DNA of 64,000 bases from Tupaia tana (lineage: Eukaryota > Chordata > Mammalia > Scandentia > Tupaiidae), in assembly GCA_026018925.1 (NCBI GenBank), contig JAKSZU010000003.1, forward strand, positions 191,848,139 through 191,912,138. The letters are read 5' to 3'. How positions within the stretch are numbered: position 1 is the stretch's first letter; each line of letters begins with the position of its first letter. The notes beneath the pieces were generated by a model. The model ran no database searches and had not been told where the DNA came from. It was given only the letters and a program-made list of their open reading frames with translations. Positions 43,575 through 55,596 of the stretch are shown here, in pieces. The translations under genes and the position numbers were made by a program.

Positions 43575-43836
43575 TTTTGGAGAGGTTTTTGCTATAGGGT
43601 GCGTGTGCTCACTAGAAAGACAGAGAGAGAGAGAGAGAGAGAGAAAGCGAGAAATCACCCCCATTCCTTAGGGGGGGTGGTCACACCGCAATCCCTTCTC
43701 CTCCATTCTCCTCTTGGGATCTTGGCACACACGCACACGTGCCCGGCATGAGTTTAAGCCACCGGGTCCGGAACTTGAACTGCGGTCTACTACAAGGGAG
43801 TCCAGCGACATAGCCATTATGCCAACTGCTGGTCCC
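43575..43836 (-). mobile_element. SINE-B
   Basis: GGAGAAGGCTTT duplicated at about 43566 and 43837. Confidence 0.93.
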
Positions 43837-43897
43837 GGAGAAGGCTTTGATAGAAGGTGATATTTGATCTGGATCTTCACTTAAATTAAGGATCTTT

Positions 43898-44150
43898 GGG
43901 GACTAGCAGTTAGCGTAATGGTTATGTCACTGGACTCCCATGTGGTCAATTGTGGTTCGGACCTGGTGGCTTAAGCTCATGCCAGGCGCGTGTGTGTGCG
44001 TGCCCAAGATCCCAAGAGGAGAATGGAGGAGAAGAGATTGCGGTGTGGCAATTCCCCCTCAGGGATGATTTCTCGCTTTCTGTCTCTCTGTCTCTCTCTG
44101 TCTGGCGAGCACATGTGCCCTATTACAAAAACCTCTCAAAAAAAAAAAAA
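43898..44150 (+). mobile_element. SINE-B with perfect 15-bp TSD
   Basis: AAATTAAGGATCTTT at 43883-43897 and 44151-44165. Part of the head (GGTTCGGACCTGG) has a small deletion. Confidence 0.94.
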
Positions 44151-44178
44151 AAATTAAGGATCTTTGAAAGTCTTTCTT

Positions 44179-44727
44179 GGGCCAGTTCCATAACCTAGCG
44201 ATTAAGGGAGCTGAAACCCACTTGGTTGACTGTGGTTCAAATCCCAGCCCCAGCAGCTTGAAAAACAAGCTGGGTGTATATGTGTATGTACCCGAAATCC
44301 TGACAGGATGTAGAAATGGAGGTGAAGGATTGCAGCATGACCACATGTAATTGGGGGTTGCTTTCTGCCTCTCTCTCTCCTTCTCTCTCTGTCTGTCTCT
44401 CTCTGGCTACTACTAACACATGCTCTAGCTCGCTCTCTCTCTCTGACAATTAAACAATAATAACAAAAACAAAGTTTTGTTTTGTTTTAGTTTTGTTTTA
44501 GCTATAGGGCATATGCACTTGAGAGAGATAGAGAGGAAAGTGAGAAAACCCCCCAGATGGGATGGCCACGCCCCAATCCCTTGTCCTCCATTCTACTCTC
44601 AGGATTTTGGGTAAACACATGAGTCCAGGGTATTTTTCAAGCCACAGGGTTGGGAACTCAAACTGCACAGTTGGTCATATGGGGTACAGCTGCCTTAACC
44701 ACCACACCACATCACCAGGTGGCCCCT
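44179..44727. mobile_element. SINE-C (+) and SINE-C (-), tail to tail
   Basis: 44179-44470 plus and 44475-44727 minus form an inverted pair. Confidence 0.82.
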
Positions 44728-44743
44728 CCAAAAAGGAAGTCTT

Positions 44744-45004
44744 GGGTCCAGCAGTTGGCGTAATGGCTATGTTGTTGGACTCCTATGTAGTTGAACGCGG
44801 TTCGAGTCCTGGACCCAGCGACTTGAACTCAACGCCAAGCTCATGTGTGTGCATGCCCAAGATCTTGAGAGGAGAATGAAGGAGAAGGGATTGTGGCATG
44901 GTCAACCCCCTTAAGAGGTGATTTCTCACTTTCTGTCTCTCTGTCTCTCTCTGTCTTTCTGGCGAGTGCACGTGCCCTATAGCAAAAACCTCTCAAAAAA
45001 AAGT
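44744..45004 (+). mobile_element. SINE-B
   Basis: GGGTCCAGCAGTTGGCGTAA head; AAGTCTT at both ends. Confidence 0.9.
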
Positions 45005-45015
45005 AAGTCTTTTAT

Positions 45016-45108
45016 GGGATCAGCAAAGCCTAAAGGTTACTTTGCTGGACTTCCACATAGTCGACCACGGTTTAAGTCCCAGACCCAGCGGCTTAAACCT
45101 CAGGGCCA

Positions 45109-45146
<38 letters not shown>

Positions 45147-45486
45147 CTAAAATCCCGAGAGGATAATGGAGGAGAAGGGATTGTGGTGTGGGCATCCCCA
45201 CAGGAGGTGATTTGTCATTTTCTGTCTCTTTGTCTCTTTCTGTCTCTTTGGAGAGTGCATGCACCCTATAGCAAAAAACTCTCTTAAAAAAAAAAAAAAA
45301 AAAGAATGAGAAATCACCCCTCGGGAGGGATGGCCATGCCACAATCCCTTCTCCTCTATTTTCCTCTCAGGATCTTGGGCAATCATGCACATACGCTCAG
45401 TGTGAGTCTAAATTGCCAAGTCCAGGATTCAAACTGCGGTTGACTATGTAGGAGTCTAGTGTAACCATTAGGCAATCTGATTCCAA
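45016..45486. mobile_element. SINE-B (+) with (GT)n, then SINE-B (-) truncated
   Basis: 45016-45304 has (GT)n at 45112-45144. 45305-45486 lacks its 3' end. Confidence 0.85.
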
Positions 45487-45635
45487 ACAGTCTTTTTGTC
45501 TACAGTAGCTTCCCAGCACCTTATCCTTGGGGAATAAGTACTAAGGCCCCCAGTAAAGACCTAAAACCATAGATAGCACCAAACTCAATTGATGTTTCCA
45601 TTCATGGCTTCCACTCATAAATTAATGCCTTTTAA

Positions 45636-46195
45636 ATTTTTGTTGTTGTTGTTTTTGCTATAGAGCATGTACACTCACCACTCACTGGAGAGAGACAGAG
45701 AGAGAAGGAGGGAAAGCAAGAAATCACTCCCCAAGAGGGATGTTACAATTCCTTCTTCTCCATTCTCTTTAGGATTTGGGGCATGCACGCACTCACGCCT
45801 GTCGTAATGTCCAAACTTCCAGTTCTTGGGTCTTCCGCGGAGTCTGTCATGTGGGATCCAGCCACCCTAACCTTCATGCCACCCACTGGCTTGCTTTTTT
45901 TGTTTGCTAGAAAAAGTTTTAGGACCAGCCTGTGGTATAGTGGTTAAGGCAGCTGGATCCCACATGACTGACAATGCATCTCAATTCTTGGACCTGGCAA
46001 CTTGAGAAACATGTCAGGTGTATGCCCGCATGCCCAGAATCCTAAAGGGAGGGGGCAATGGAGAATGACTGCAGTGTGACTATCCCCCGTGGTCGGTGCT
46101 CTTTCACTTTTTTCCTCTCTCTTTCTTACTTTAACTCTCTCTGTCTCTCTCCAGAAAGTACACATGTTCTAAGGCAAATCAAAAAAAAAAAAAAA
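45636..46195. mobile_element. SINE-C (-) then SINE-C (+)
   Basis: 45636-45892 minus and 45921-46195 plus. Confidence 0.82.
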
Positions 46196-46196
46196 A

Positions 46197-46755
46197 GATT
46201 TATTGTCAGAGGACATGTGTGCTCACCAGAGAAGAGAGAGAGAAAGCACCTCTCAGTGGGGCATGATCACGCCGCAGTCCCTTCCCCTCCACTTCTCCAT
46301 CTTGTTGGGACTTGGGCCACGCACACGCATATTCCTAGGGCAGTTTCCTTTCCTTTCCTTTCCTTTCTTTTTTTTTTTTCAATATTTATTGAATTTTATT
46401 TTATTATGATTTGAAATTTTATTTCATTTATTATCATAATTATTTGTTTAATTTGGCCAGAGAGAGAGACAGAGAGAGAGAATAGGAAAGTAGGAAAGCA
46501 GGCCTCCAGGTCTGGGACTCAAACCTTCATCGGCCATGTGGGAGTTCAGTGTCTTAACCACCATGCCACCTGCCAGTCCCTTATTTTTTTTTTAATTTAT
46601 TCATTCATTTATTTTAATTGAACCAGAAAGACAGAGAGAGAGAGAAAGAGAGAGAGAAAGTGAAAAAGCAAACCACCAGGTCTGGAACTGGAACCATGGT
46701 CAGCCATGTGGGAGTGTTCAGCGCCTTAAGCGTCATGCCACCTGCTGGTCCCCCC

Positions 46756-46802
<47 letters not shown>

Positions 46803-47010
46803 TTTTTGATCAGAGAGAGAGAGAAAGAGAAAGGGAAAGTGAGAAAACAAGACGCCAGTCCAGGACTGAAACGGCAGTCGGCCATGTGGAAGGACAGCAC
46901 CCTAACCACCACACCATCTGCTGGCCCCCAGGGCAGTTTTCAACCCTTGGGTCTAGGACTCAAACTGTGAGGACAGCCATATGGGATTTGGTTCCCTTAA
47001 CCACCAGGCA
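46197..47010 (-). mobile_element. SINE-C split by three SINE-A copies
   Basis: C pieces 46197-46349 and 46928-47010 share GGGCAGTTT at the break. A copies: 46372-46580, 46581-46755, 46756-46927. The last carries (ATTT)n at 46757-46804. Confidence 0.85.
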
Positions 47011-47033
47011 CAGGTCAGAACACATTTTCCATC

Positions 47034-47300
47034 TTTATTTATTTTTGTTTAGGTTTTTGCCTTAGGGCATGTGTATTCACCAGAGAGAAAAATAGAGATG
47101 GGGGGGGGGGGGGCAGGGATAGCCATGCTGCGATCCCTTGTCCATTCTCCTCCTGGGATCTTGGGCACTCATGGACACATACTAGCTGAGTTTTCTTTAC
47201 ACGTGCCTGGTGTTAGTGTCAAGCCACTGGGTCTGAGATTTAAACCATGGTCAGTCATGTGGGAATCCAGTGACATAATTGCTACGCCATCTGCTGCCCT
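47034..47300 (-). mobile_element. SINE-B/C with G14 run
   Basis: G14 at 47100-47113 replaces the palindrome region. Confidence 0.82.
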
Positions 47301-47627
47301 ATACCTTTTCCATCTTAACTAAGTACTTATCACACACTATGACCATACCTTTTGCACTTTGAGGTATGACAACAAAACTAGCATAAATTTCTTTTTCCTT
47401 TTCCACAATTTTAAGGATTGAAGATTTGTTCTTACTATAGATCTTAGCGAATCTCAGCATACAATTTTTTTTCTCTCCCTAAGTTGAGGATTTTAACTTT
47501 TTCACTTAAAGGAAGGACTTTATGGCTTCTCTTTGGCATATTTGAATAGGTAGTATTACTTTTATTATACTCTGGAGTCATTACTAAGTAAAATAAGGGT
47601 TATTTATAAGCATAAGCACTGTGATAA
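47301..47627. other. unique AT-rich stretch
   Basis: No gene recognised. Confidence 0.4.
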
Positions 47628-47880
47628 TGGGACCAGCAAGTGACATGGAGATTAAGGCACTAGACCCCAGATGGCCAACTGTGCAGTTTGAGTCCCAGAC
47701 CCAGTGGTTTGGAAATCATGCCAGGCATGTGTGCGTGTGTGCCCAAAATCCCAAGAAGAGAATAGAGAAGAAAGGATTACAGTGGGGCCATCCCCTCTAG
47801 GGGATGATTTCTTTCTTTCCCTCTCTCTCTGTTTCTGGCAATCACATGTGCTCTACCAATAAAAAAAAAAAAAATTTTAA
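47628..47880 (+). mobile_element. SINE-C
   Basis: GGGACCAGCAAGTGACATGG head. Confidence 0.82.
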
Positions 47881-47945
47881 GGAAGAAAAACTAACAAGCT
47901 AACAAATAGTGAATGATTTGTTTCCAGGTTTTCCATTTAATATTT

Positions 47946-48567
47946 TAAAAAATACTTATTTAATTTTTTTTTTTTTTTTTTTTTTTTGGAGAGGTTTTTG
48001 CTATAGGGCGCGTGCGCTCGCCAGACAGACAGACAGAGAGAGACAGAGAGATAGAAAGCAGGAAATCACCCCCCAGGGGGGATGGCCACGCCGCAATCCC
48101 TTCTCCTCCATTCTCCTTCGGGATCTTGGGCACGCACGCACGCGCGCCCGGCCTGAGTTTAAGCCGCCGGGTCCGGGACTCGAACCGCGGTCGACTACGT
48201 GGGAGTCCAGCGACATAGCCATTACGCTAACTGCTGGTCCCCTTATTTAATTTTTATTCTTTTTTCCTTTAATTCATTTATTTATTTTAATTTGACGAGA
48301 GAGAGAGAGGGAGAGAGAGAGAGAAAGTGAGAAAGCAAGCCACCAGGTCCAGGATTTGAATCGCAGTTGGCCATGTGGGAGTCCAGAGCCCTTAACCACC
48401 ACACCACCTGCCAGCCCCCATTCATTTATTTTTAATTTGACCAGAGAGAAACACACACACACACAGAGAAAACAAGCCACCAGGTCCAGGACTCCAACCG
48501 TTGGCCATTGGGAGTGTCCAGCACCGTAACCATCATGCTACCTGCTGGTCCCTCCATTTAATATTTT
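47946..48567 (-). mobile_element. SINE-A nest carrying a young SINE-B
   Basis: The outer TSD TCCATTTAATATTTT lies at about 47930 and 48552. Two A copies (about 48262-48418 and 48419-48553). B at 47969-48241 has the perfect TSD CTTATTTAATTTTT (47955-47968 and 48242-48255) and is near-consensus. Confidence 0.9.
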
Positions 48568-48611
48568 TGGACTATGGATGACCAAGGGTTACTGAAACCA
48601 TGGACAAAAGG

Positions 48612-48888
48612 AAACTTTTTGTTTTGTTTTGTTTTGTTTTAATTTTGCCACAGGGTGTGTATGCTCACCAAAGAGAGGCAGAGTTACCGAGAGGAGAGAG
48701 AAAGAGAGAAATGACCTCCATGGGAAATGGTCAGGCCACAATCCCTTCTCCTCCATTTTGCCATCCCATTGGATTTTGGGCACACACACATACATACATG
48801 GCAGGTTTCTCAAGCCACCACGTCCAGGATCAAAACACTGGGTCAGCCATAGTGGCATTCTGCTCCCCTAATCACCAGGTTAGGGAGC
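48612..48888 (-). mobile_element. SINE-C
   Basis: (TTTTG)n tail at 48618-48640; head decays into TAATCACCAGGTTAGGG. Confidence 0.78.
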
Positions 48889-49238
48889 TGCCCTGAGGCT
48901 ACTGTGTTCTATTCAGGTAGCTGTTAGATCAGCACCTGATTGGCCTTTAAGTAATTTCCCATCAGAAAACAAGGAGATGGTTGCAGTGACCTTTGGCCAG
49001 AATCCTCTGGCCAGAGTCCTCCTTTACTGGCAGCCAACACCCATAGATGGGCTGATAAGGTCAAAGTGGCAAGTAAGCTAATCAAAGTACCTTCCATTCT
49101 TGTGACCCTACCCCTTCAGCTCTCGCATATAAATACATTTTGTCTCCTCAGTAGGAGGGGCTGATGCACCTCAGGCTTCAAACCCCTCAATAAACTTTCC
49201 TTTGGCCATGGCATCTCGGGTTACTCTGAACCCTAACA
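48889..49238 (+). mobile_element. probable solo LTR of an endogenous retrovirus (class I-like)
   Basis: The segment has LTR architecture: TG at the left, CCAAT-poor U3, a TATA-like CATATAAATAC at about 49127, AATAAA at about 49189 followed by CTTTCCTTTGGCC, and a terminal CCCTAACA. No flanking gag/pol/env is seen. The family is not recognised and no clear flanking duplication was found. Confidence 0.5.
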
Positions 49239-49621
49239 GTAGCACACACAGGGAAAAACTTCACTGGCTCACCAGGACTGGTGCATCATATCCAAGCCAG
49301 CCCTCAACCTTCAACAGTCTGTCCTCAGCTTCCCCTTCCTAGTCTCAAGCCTGGCTCTTCTCATTTACTCCACCAAACTCCTCAGTGTAGACTTCCCTTG
49401 GCTTGGGGCTTTGTACCCACATTTCCTTAACCTGGCGTCCCTTCTTTCTGCTGATCCACTGGGTGCACCCATCAGGTCATACGAAATCTTTCCCCAGAGT
49501 ACTACCACCCCCATCACCATCCACCCTAATATCGCTGGTTACTTGGGCTATTCCCCGCTTTCCCCACAGTACCAGAGGGCTCGAAACCTGGCTGGCCATA
49601 ACAATGACAGAGCACTTTGGG
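49239..49621. other. unique stretch right of the LTR
   Basis: C/T-rich. Two overlapping plus-strand frames (49403-49689) have no recognised domain. Confidence 0.4.
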
Positions 49622-49866
49622 TTTTTGAGGTTTTTGCCATAGGGCGTGTGCACTCGCTGGAGAGAGACAGAGAAAGAGAGGGAAAGTGAGAAATCACCCC
49701 CCAGAGAGGATAGCCACTCTCCTTATTCCTTCTCCATTCTCCTTTCAGGATTTTGAGCATGCACACACGTGCACTCAATATTTCAAGCCACTAGGTCCAG
49801 AACTGGAATCGCGGTGAGCCATGTGGGAGTCCAGTACCTTAACCTCCACGCCACCTGGTGGCTCCT
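49622..49866 (-). mobile_element. SINE-B/C
   Basis: GAGGTTTTTGCCATAGGGCG to CACCTGGTGGCTCC. Confidence 0.85.
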
Positions 49867-50416
49867 CTTGTTTTTATTATCAGAATTCTAGGCTGACCTC
49901 ACCCTAGACCTACAAAATCTGTCCCCGAGGGAGGGCCCAGAATCTATATTTTAAACATAATCACAGGGCCAGGAGAGAGAATAGAGTAGCAGAGAGAATC
50001 TCTGCAGCTCAAAGACCACTTTTTCCTAAAGCTTCCCAGGGCAGCACTGTTTTGCTCCCTCTCTGTACAGCCCTTTCCCTGGGATCCCTGTGCCACATGT
50101 CTCCAGCTGCACTGTATAGTTGCCCGTCTGCCTGGCCGCACATCACGTTCTGCATTCTATGCTCACATGTGCAACCTCCTACCCACTGGGAGCTGCTGAA
50201 GACAGACTCCGTCAGGTCTCACGCGATCCCATGCACGTGTATGCTTGCTGAAGACTTGAAACACGCATAAGGGATAAAAGCCAGAAAGCCTCTGGATAAC
50301 AGAGCCTTAGGAAACTGCAAGTGATTTTTCTAGTAACTTTTTTTTTTTTGGTTTAACTAGAAAAGATGACCAACTACTGGGTTGCCAGGCTGAATGGCAA
50401 GCAAGACCATTCCTGT
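49867..50416. other. unique stretch
   Basis: No gene recognised. Confidence 0.4.
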
Positions 50417-51080
50417 TTTTTTTAATTTTTAGAATTATTTATTTATTTTTATGTAATAATTAATTAATTTTTAAAGAATTATTTTATTTAACTTTATTTA
50501 TTATTTTTATTTGACCACAGAAGGACAGAGTGAGTGAGATAGAGGGAAGCGAAAAAGCAAGCCTCCAGGTCCGGGACTTGAACCGCGGTCGACCACGTGG
50601 GAATCCAGCGACCTTAACCACCACACTGTCACCTGTAAGTCCCCATTCATTCATTTATTATTTTTTTTTTTGAGAGGTTTTTTAGCTATAGGGCGCGTGC
50701 GCTCGCCAGACAGACAGAGAGAGACTTAGAGACAGAAAGCGAGAAATCACCCCCCAGGGGGGATGGTCACGCCACAATCCCTTCTCCTCCATTCTCCTCT
50801 CGGGATCTTGGGCACGCATGCACACGCGCCCGGCGTGAGTTTTAAGGCACCGGGTCTGGGACACGAACCGTGGTCAACTACATGGGAGTCCAGCGACATA
50901 GCCATTACGCTAACTGCTGGTTCCTTCCCCCCCCCCCCCCCCCATTCATTTATTTTTTAATTTGACCTGAACAAGACACACACAGAGAGGGAAAGTGAGA
51001 AAGCAAGCCACCAGGTGCGGGATTCGAAGGCCATGTGGGCGTGTCCAGCGCCTTAACCACCACGCCACCTGCTGGTCCCA
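50417..51080 (-). mobile_element. SINE-A, then SINE-A split by SINE-B with a C-run junction
   Basis: A 50417-50645. B 50660-50927 lies in a second A (ending at 51080), duplicating ATTCATTTATT. An unusual run of about 16 C (50927-50942) marks the B 5' junction. Confidence 0.87.
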
Positions 51081-52014
51081 AACCCTGGGTTTGATTATAC
51101 GCACTTACTGAAAAAAATGGCTTCAAAGAAGTACAGAGTCAAAAAGCCAAGGAGGACATCCTAATTCTGAGCTCTGAAGTGCCAGCACCTGACCAGGACT
51201 TCTCTCCACTGTGGGGGCATGCCACGCCCACGACTAATTTCTACAGCAGCCATTGTCAGAGTGGCGCCACTTCATTAGCATGTAACAATGGTGCCCTCCT
51301 GTTTTCCATTTACAATTTAAGTTCCCGCAATCACCAGGCGCCTCCATTGTTATTGCTATTAGCTGAAGTTAATGGTTCTGTATTAAAACGCGAAGGTCCT
51401 CCCTCTCTCCCCCACCAGGTTATCTAAGGAGTGAATTCCCGGATCAGCCAATGGCGCTTTCAGGAGTGGCTCAGGGGGGCTTCGTTTAAATAGTACCATT
51501 ATCATTGTGATTACATTTATACTTTTATTTAGGATCTTTCTAGAAAGGCAAGTTCAAGATACTCATCTTAAAAGGATGTTAATAACCAGAATTTCCAGTT
51601 GGAAGTTCCTACAGTTGTTGCCAGGAACAGCAGAAGGCCTGGTCTGGAATCTCAATTTCAAACCTTTGGGCCTCGGTGTTTATGTCTGTAAGTCTTGTGT
51701 CCTTGGGTCTCAAACTTATTCCAGGGATCTTATCACACACTCTAGTGAAGACGATGTGTCAACCTGAAACCGTCTTGAAAATCTGTCCTGTGCTATGCAT
51801 TAAACTGCAAGCTTCACACATTTCATCTAACTTACACAGCAAAAAAACCATATTCCTCCTTAGATACCACCCACCCCTGAAACACACACTTCTTACAGCA
51901 AAAAACCCATATTCCTCCTTTGATATGCACCCACCCCTGAAACACTTCTTTCTTTGTTTTAAATATTTAATCCCATCCTGTGCCTTGTTAAAGTTTCTTT
52001 GTTTCTTTCTTCCA
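51081..52014. other. SINE-free island with SOX-like motifs; possible conserved element
   Basis: See the finding on 51180-51500. A direct 59-bp duplication lies at 51836-51953. No exon recognised. Confidence 0.45.
51836..51953 (+). repeat. 59-bp tandem duplication
   Basis: Two units start with ACAGCAAAAAA at 51836 and 51895. Both contain CCATATTCCTCCTT and CACCCACCCCTGAAACAC. Confidence 0.88.
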
Positions 52015-52220
52015 GGAGTAAGGCAAAACGAGAAATAGAGAGAGAACCCCCAACAAATCTTGTCTTAATCAATCCACCGCCAGCCTTAGCCTGCCCCCAG
52101 CTCAGGGAAGTACGTGTCCAGCTTAGCCAGGGAGATCTGACTTGAACCAAGAACCTTCCTATGCGGGACTGCCTCCCAGAGTGCCAGTTTACACTGTGCC
52201 ACTGTGAGCTCTCCCGTAAC
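52015..52220 (-). mobile_element. possible SINE-D copy
   Basis: On the minus strand: AGTGGCACAGTGTAAACTGG, GGTTCAAGTCAGATC, and AAGACAAGATTTGTTGGGG then CT-rich tail. The 7SL-like middle is poorly preserved. Confidence 0.4.
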
Positions 52221-52744
52221 CACCTCCCCACCTGCACACGTGTTTTTTATGACCTCTGCTTCACTGAGTTTATCTGGGAGCTTCCTTACTCCCCTACTCT
52301 GCTCCCTGGCCTACCCTATAGCTTAGTAGGGCAGGAACAGGGCCTGTCCTTAGCCTTCCTCCAGGACTACCAGGGCTCTGCTCAATCACACAGCCATGCT
52401 ACTCTCTGAAAGCTGCCCATGCACTCTCTGCTCTCCTAGCCTTTGTGTCTGCAGAGCCTCTCCCGGTTTACCTCACCTGGCAGCTCCTACAGGGAGCACG
52501 CAGGCTGAGGGCTGCCCCTCCCCTGGGCCCCCATAGCCCTTGCATAACTCTATTTTTGCTCATTAAGTTTTCATTTGTTGCCCTGGCATCTAGGTAGGAA
52601 AATTCTTGTTTCAGGAAGGGTGAAAAATTGATCTTAGTAGGGAGTGAGGAGGAAGGCATAATGCCGACACCTAATGGAAGATGAACCTGGACAAACAAAA
52701 GCTAGAAAAGCTTAGGGGCCTTAATTGCTAAGAAGCTTTGTGAT

Positions 52745-53147
52745 TGGACCTGCAAGTGGGGAGGTGGTTAGGGCGCTGGACTCCCACAGGGCCAACCCCT
52801 GACAGCTTGCTTTCTCACTTTTCCTCTTTCTCTCTGGTGAGTGTGTGTGCCCTGTAGCAAATTTACAAATAATAGTAACGATAAATAAAATTTTCTTTAA
52901 GAGAGGTTTTTGCTATACGGTGCTTGTGCTCACTGGACAGACAGATAGAAAGCGAGAAATCACCCACCCCACCCCCAGGGAATGGCCACGACGCCACAAT
53001 CCCTTTTCCAGTCTCGTCTCGGGATTTTTGGCACACATGTACACATGCCCGGCTTGAGTTTCAAGCTGCTGGGTCCAGGATTTGAACAGGGGACAATTAA
53101 CTATGTGGGAGTCCAGTGATGTAACCATTATGCCATCTGCTAGTCCC
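52745..53147. mobile_element. A/B hybrid SINE (+) then SINE-B (-)
   Basis: 52745-52897 has A-type TTGCTTTCTCACTTTTCC then B-type TCTGGTGAGTGTGTGTGCCC; 52898-53147 B. Confidence 0.82.
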
Positions 53148-53186
53148 AAATTAATAATTCCTTTGTTTAAAAAGAAGCTTTGGGTT

Positions 53187-53395
53187 GGGACCAGAAGGTG
53201 GCATGGTGGTTAAGGGCGCTGGACTCCCACATGGCTGACCATGGTTCGAGTCCCACTTGCCTTCTCACTTGCTTGTTCTCTCTCTCTCTCTCTCTCACTC
53301 TCTCTCTCTTTTGCTCACTCTGTCCCTCTCTGGTCAAATTAAAATAAATAAATAGATAAATACAAATAAAGTTAAATAAAATAATTCTTAAAAAA
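53187..53395 (+). mobile_element. SINE-A
   Basis: AAAGAARCTTTGGGTT on both sides; loses part of the head after GAGTCCCA. Confidence 0.92.
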
Positions 53396-53439
53396 AAGAA
53401 ACTTTGGGTTTTACTCTGTAGGTGATTAAGCAAGTTGTT

Positions 53440-53692
53440 TTTATTGTTTACGTTTTGCCATAGGGCATGTGCACTGGCTGGAGAGAGAGAGAAGAGAAAG
53501 TGAGAAGTCATCCTCCAAGGGGGATGACCGCCTCTCAATCCCTTTTACTTCAGTCTCCTCTAGGGATTTTGGGCATGCGGGCACAGATGGCCAGAGTGAC
53601 TTTTGAGCTATTGGGTCTGGGTCCAGGGCTCAAAGTGCCAGTGGCCATATGGAAATCCAACACCTTAACGACAATGCCACCTGCTGGCCCTA
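53440..53692 (-). mobile_element. SINE-C
   Basis: TTTTGCCATAGGGCATGTGC to CACCTGCTGGCCC. Confidence 0.85.
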
Positions 53693-53732
53693 ATTAGGGG
53701 GTTTTTAAGCAGGACACAAGACTGGACTTGTG

Positions 53733-54227
53733 GGGTTTTTGTGAGACCGCTGGAGAGACACAGAGAGAAGAGGGATAGAAAGCAAAAAATCACCCCCGAG
53801 GGGGGATGGCCATACCACAATCCCTTCTCCTCCATTCTTCTCTAGGGCGCATGCATGCGCGCCCTGGTGTGCGGTTTTATTTTTTTTTTTTTGAGAGGTT
53901 TTCGCTATAGGGCGTGTGCGCTCGCCAGACAGACAGAGAGACAGAAAGCGAGAAATCACCCCCCAGGGGGGATGGCCACGCCGCAATCCCTTCTCCTTCA
54001 TTCTCCTCTCGGGATCTTGGGCACGCACGCACACGCGCCCTGCATGAGTTTAAGCCACCGGGTCCGGGACGCGAACCGCGGTCAACTACGTGGGAGTCCA
54101 GCGACATAGCCATTACGCTAACTGCTGGTCCCCTGGTGTGCGTTTTAAACCGCCAGGTCTGGTACTCAAATCCCAGTCGATTACGTGGGAGTCCAACAAT
54201 GTAACTACCTGGCCACCTGCCGGCTCT
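53733..54227 (-). mobile_element. SINE-B/C split by a young SINE-B
   Basis: Inner B (53880-54130) is near-consensus and bounded by CCCTGGTGTGCG(G)TTTTA at 53862-53879 and 54131-54147. Confidence 0.95.
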
Positions 54228-54814
54228 GGACTTAGAATTTAATGAAATATTTGGCTCTAGCATGGAAAATGGACTAAAAGATACCAAAAAAGTTGGGAAA
54301 TCTGTGAGGACGCTCTTGGAATTGTTCAGACAGGTTACGCGCATGCTAACCAAAGGGGGCAACTATGGGGTTGGAGAAGAGAAGGCTTCTGATTTGGCAA
54401 TCCTTGTAAGGAAATGCCATAGAGGGATTGTTTGGCGATGTGGAATGATCCAATTTGTGGTGCAAGAGAGTTTTGCTTTGGTCATAATGAATTTGAAGTT
54501 TTTATAGTGATATCCAGTGTGACCTGGAAATATGGTATTAATATACACCTGGGACTGAGTGCAGAGACAAGAGCTGTGGCATAGATGGTTAAGTCCTTTT
54601 CAATAGAGATGACAGTTCAAATCATAGGAATACAGAGGCTCACTGAAGGGAAAAAATGTAGAGGGGATAAGAACCAAGTGCTTCTTCACATTTGTCTTTT
54701 CTAGTTATAATGTCATAGACCCATAAATCTAGTGTCCTTAGTTCATCCACTTGAGAATTCACATTCACATTGAGGACAGTATTCTTTGGGAATCAAAATC
54801 TTAGATTAGCTTTT
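54228..54814. other. unique stretch with a short ORF
   Basis: The plus-strand ORF 54262-54507 (starts MENGLKDTKKVGKSVRTLLE) is unrecognised. Confidence 0.35.
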
Positions 54815-55489
54815 TTTTCTTTCTTTTCTTTTTTTCTTTTTCCATAGATAGAGAGAGAGAGGGAAAGTGAGAAAGCACCCCCCAGGAGGGACAGCCACAC
54901 CACAATCCCTTCTCCTTCATTCTCCTCCTGGAATTTTGGGCACAAACTCACATGTGCCCAGCTTGATGTTCAAGCCACCAGATCTGGAACTGCAGTGGGC
55001 CATGTGGAAGTCCAGCACTTTAACCACCATGGCACCTGCTGGCCCCTTAGCTTTTTCTTTCCTTTCTTTTTTTTTTTTTTTTTTTTTTTTTAATTTTTGC
55101 TATAGGGTACATGGGTTCACTAGAGAGGGAGACTGGAGGTAGTGGTTCCCCAGGGGAGATGGCCATGTCACAATCCCTTCTCTTTCAATCTCCTCTTGGA
55201 ATTTTAGGCACACATGCACATATGCCCCTATGTTTCCCAAACTTCTGGGTCCAGGACTCAAATCATGGTTGACCACAAAGGAGTCCAATGCCCCAACCAC
55301 CACACCAACTGCTAGCCCTGACCCCCAAATCTTTCTTTTTTAAAATAACTTCATGTAATTTTATTTATTATCATCATTTCTTTTTTTGACCAGAAAGAGA
55401 CAACAAGTGAGAGAGCAAGGTTCAGGACTCAAATAACAGTCTACCATGTGGGGGTCCAGACCTCAACCACCACACCACCTGCTGGCCCT
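54815..55489 (-). mobile_element. two SINE-C copies and a SINE-A
   Basis: 54815-55045 and 55050-55318 C; 55332-55489 A. TTAGCTTTTTTCT-like sequence flanks the first C. Confidence 0.8.
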
Positions 55490-55596
55490 GCCCCAAAGTC
55501 TCAATAGTCTCATAACCAAGCTGTTTTCTGCTACTACCACCACCTGGATCTGGAATATTATTTTAATTAATTAAAATTTTTTAACAATTATTTATT

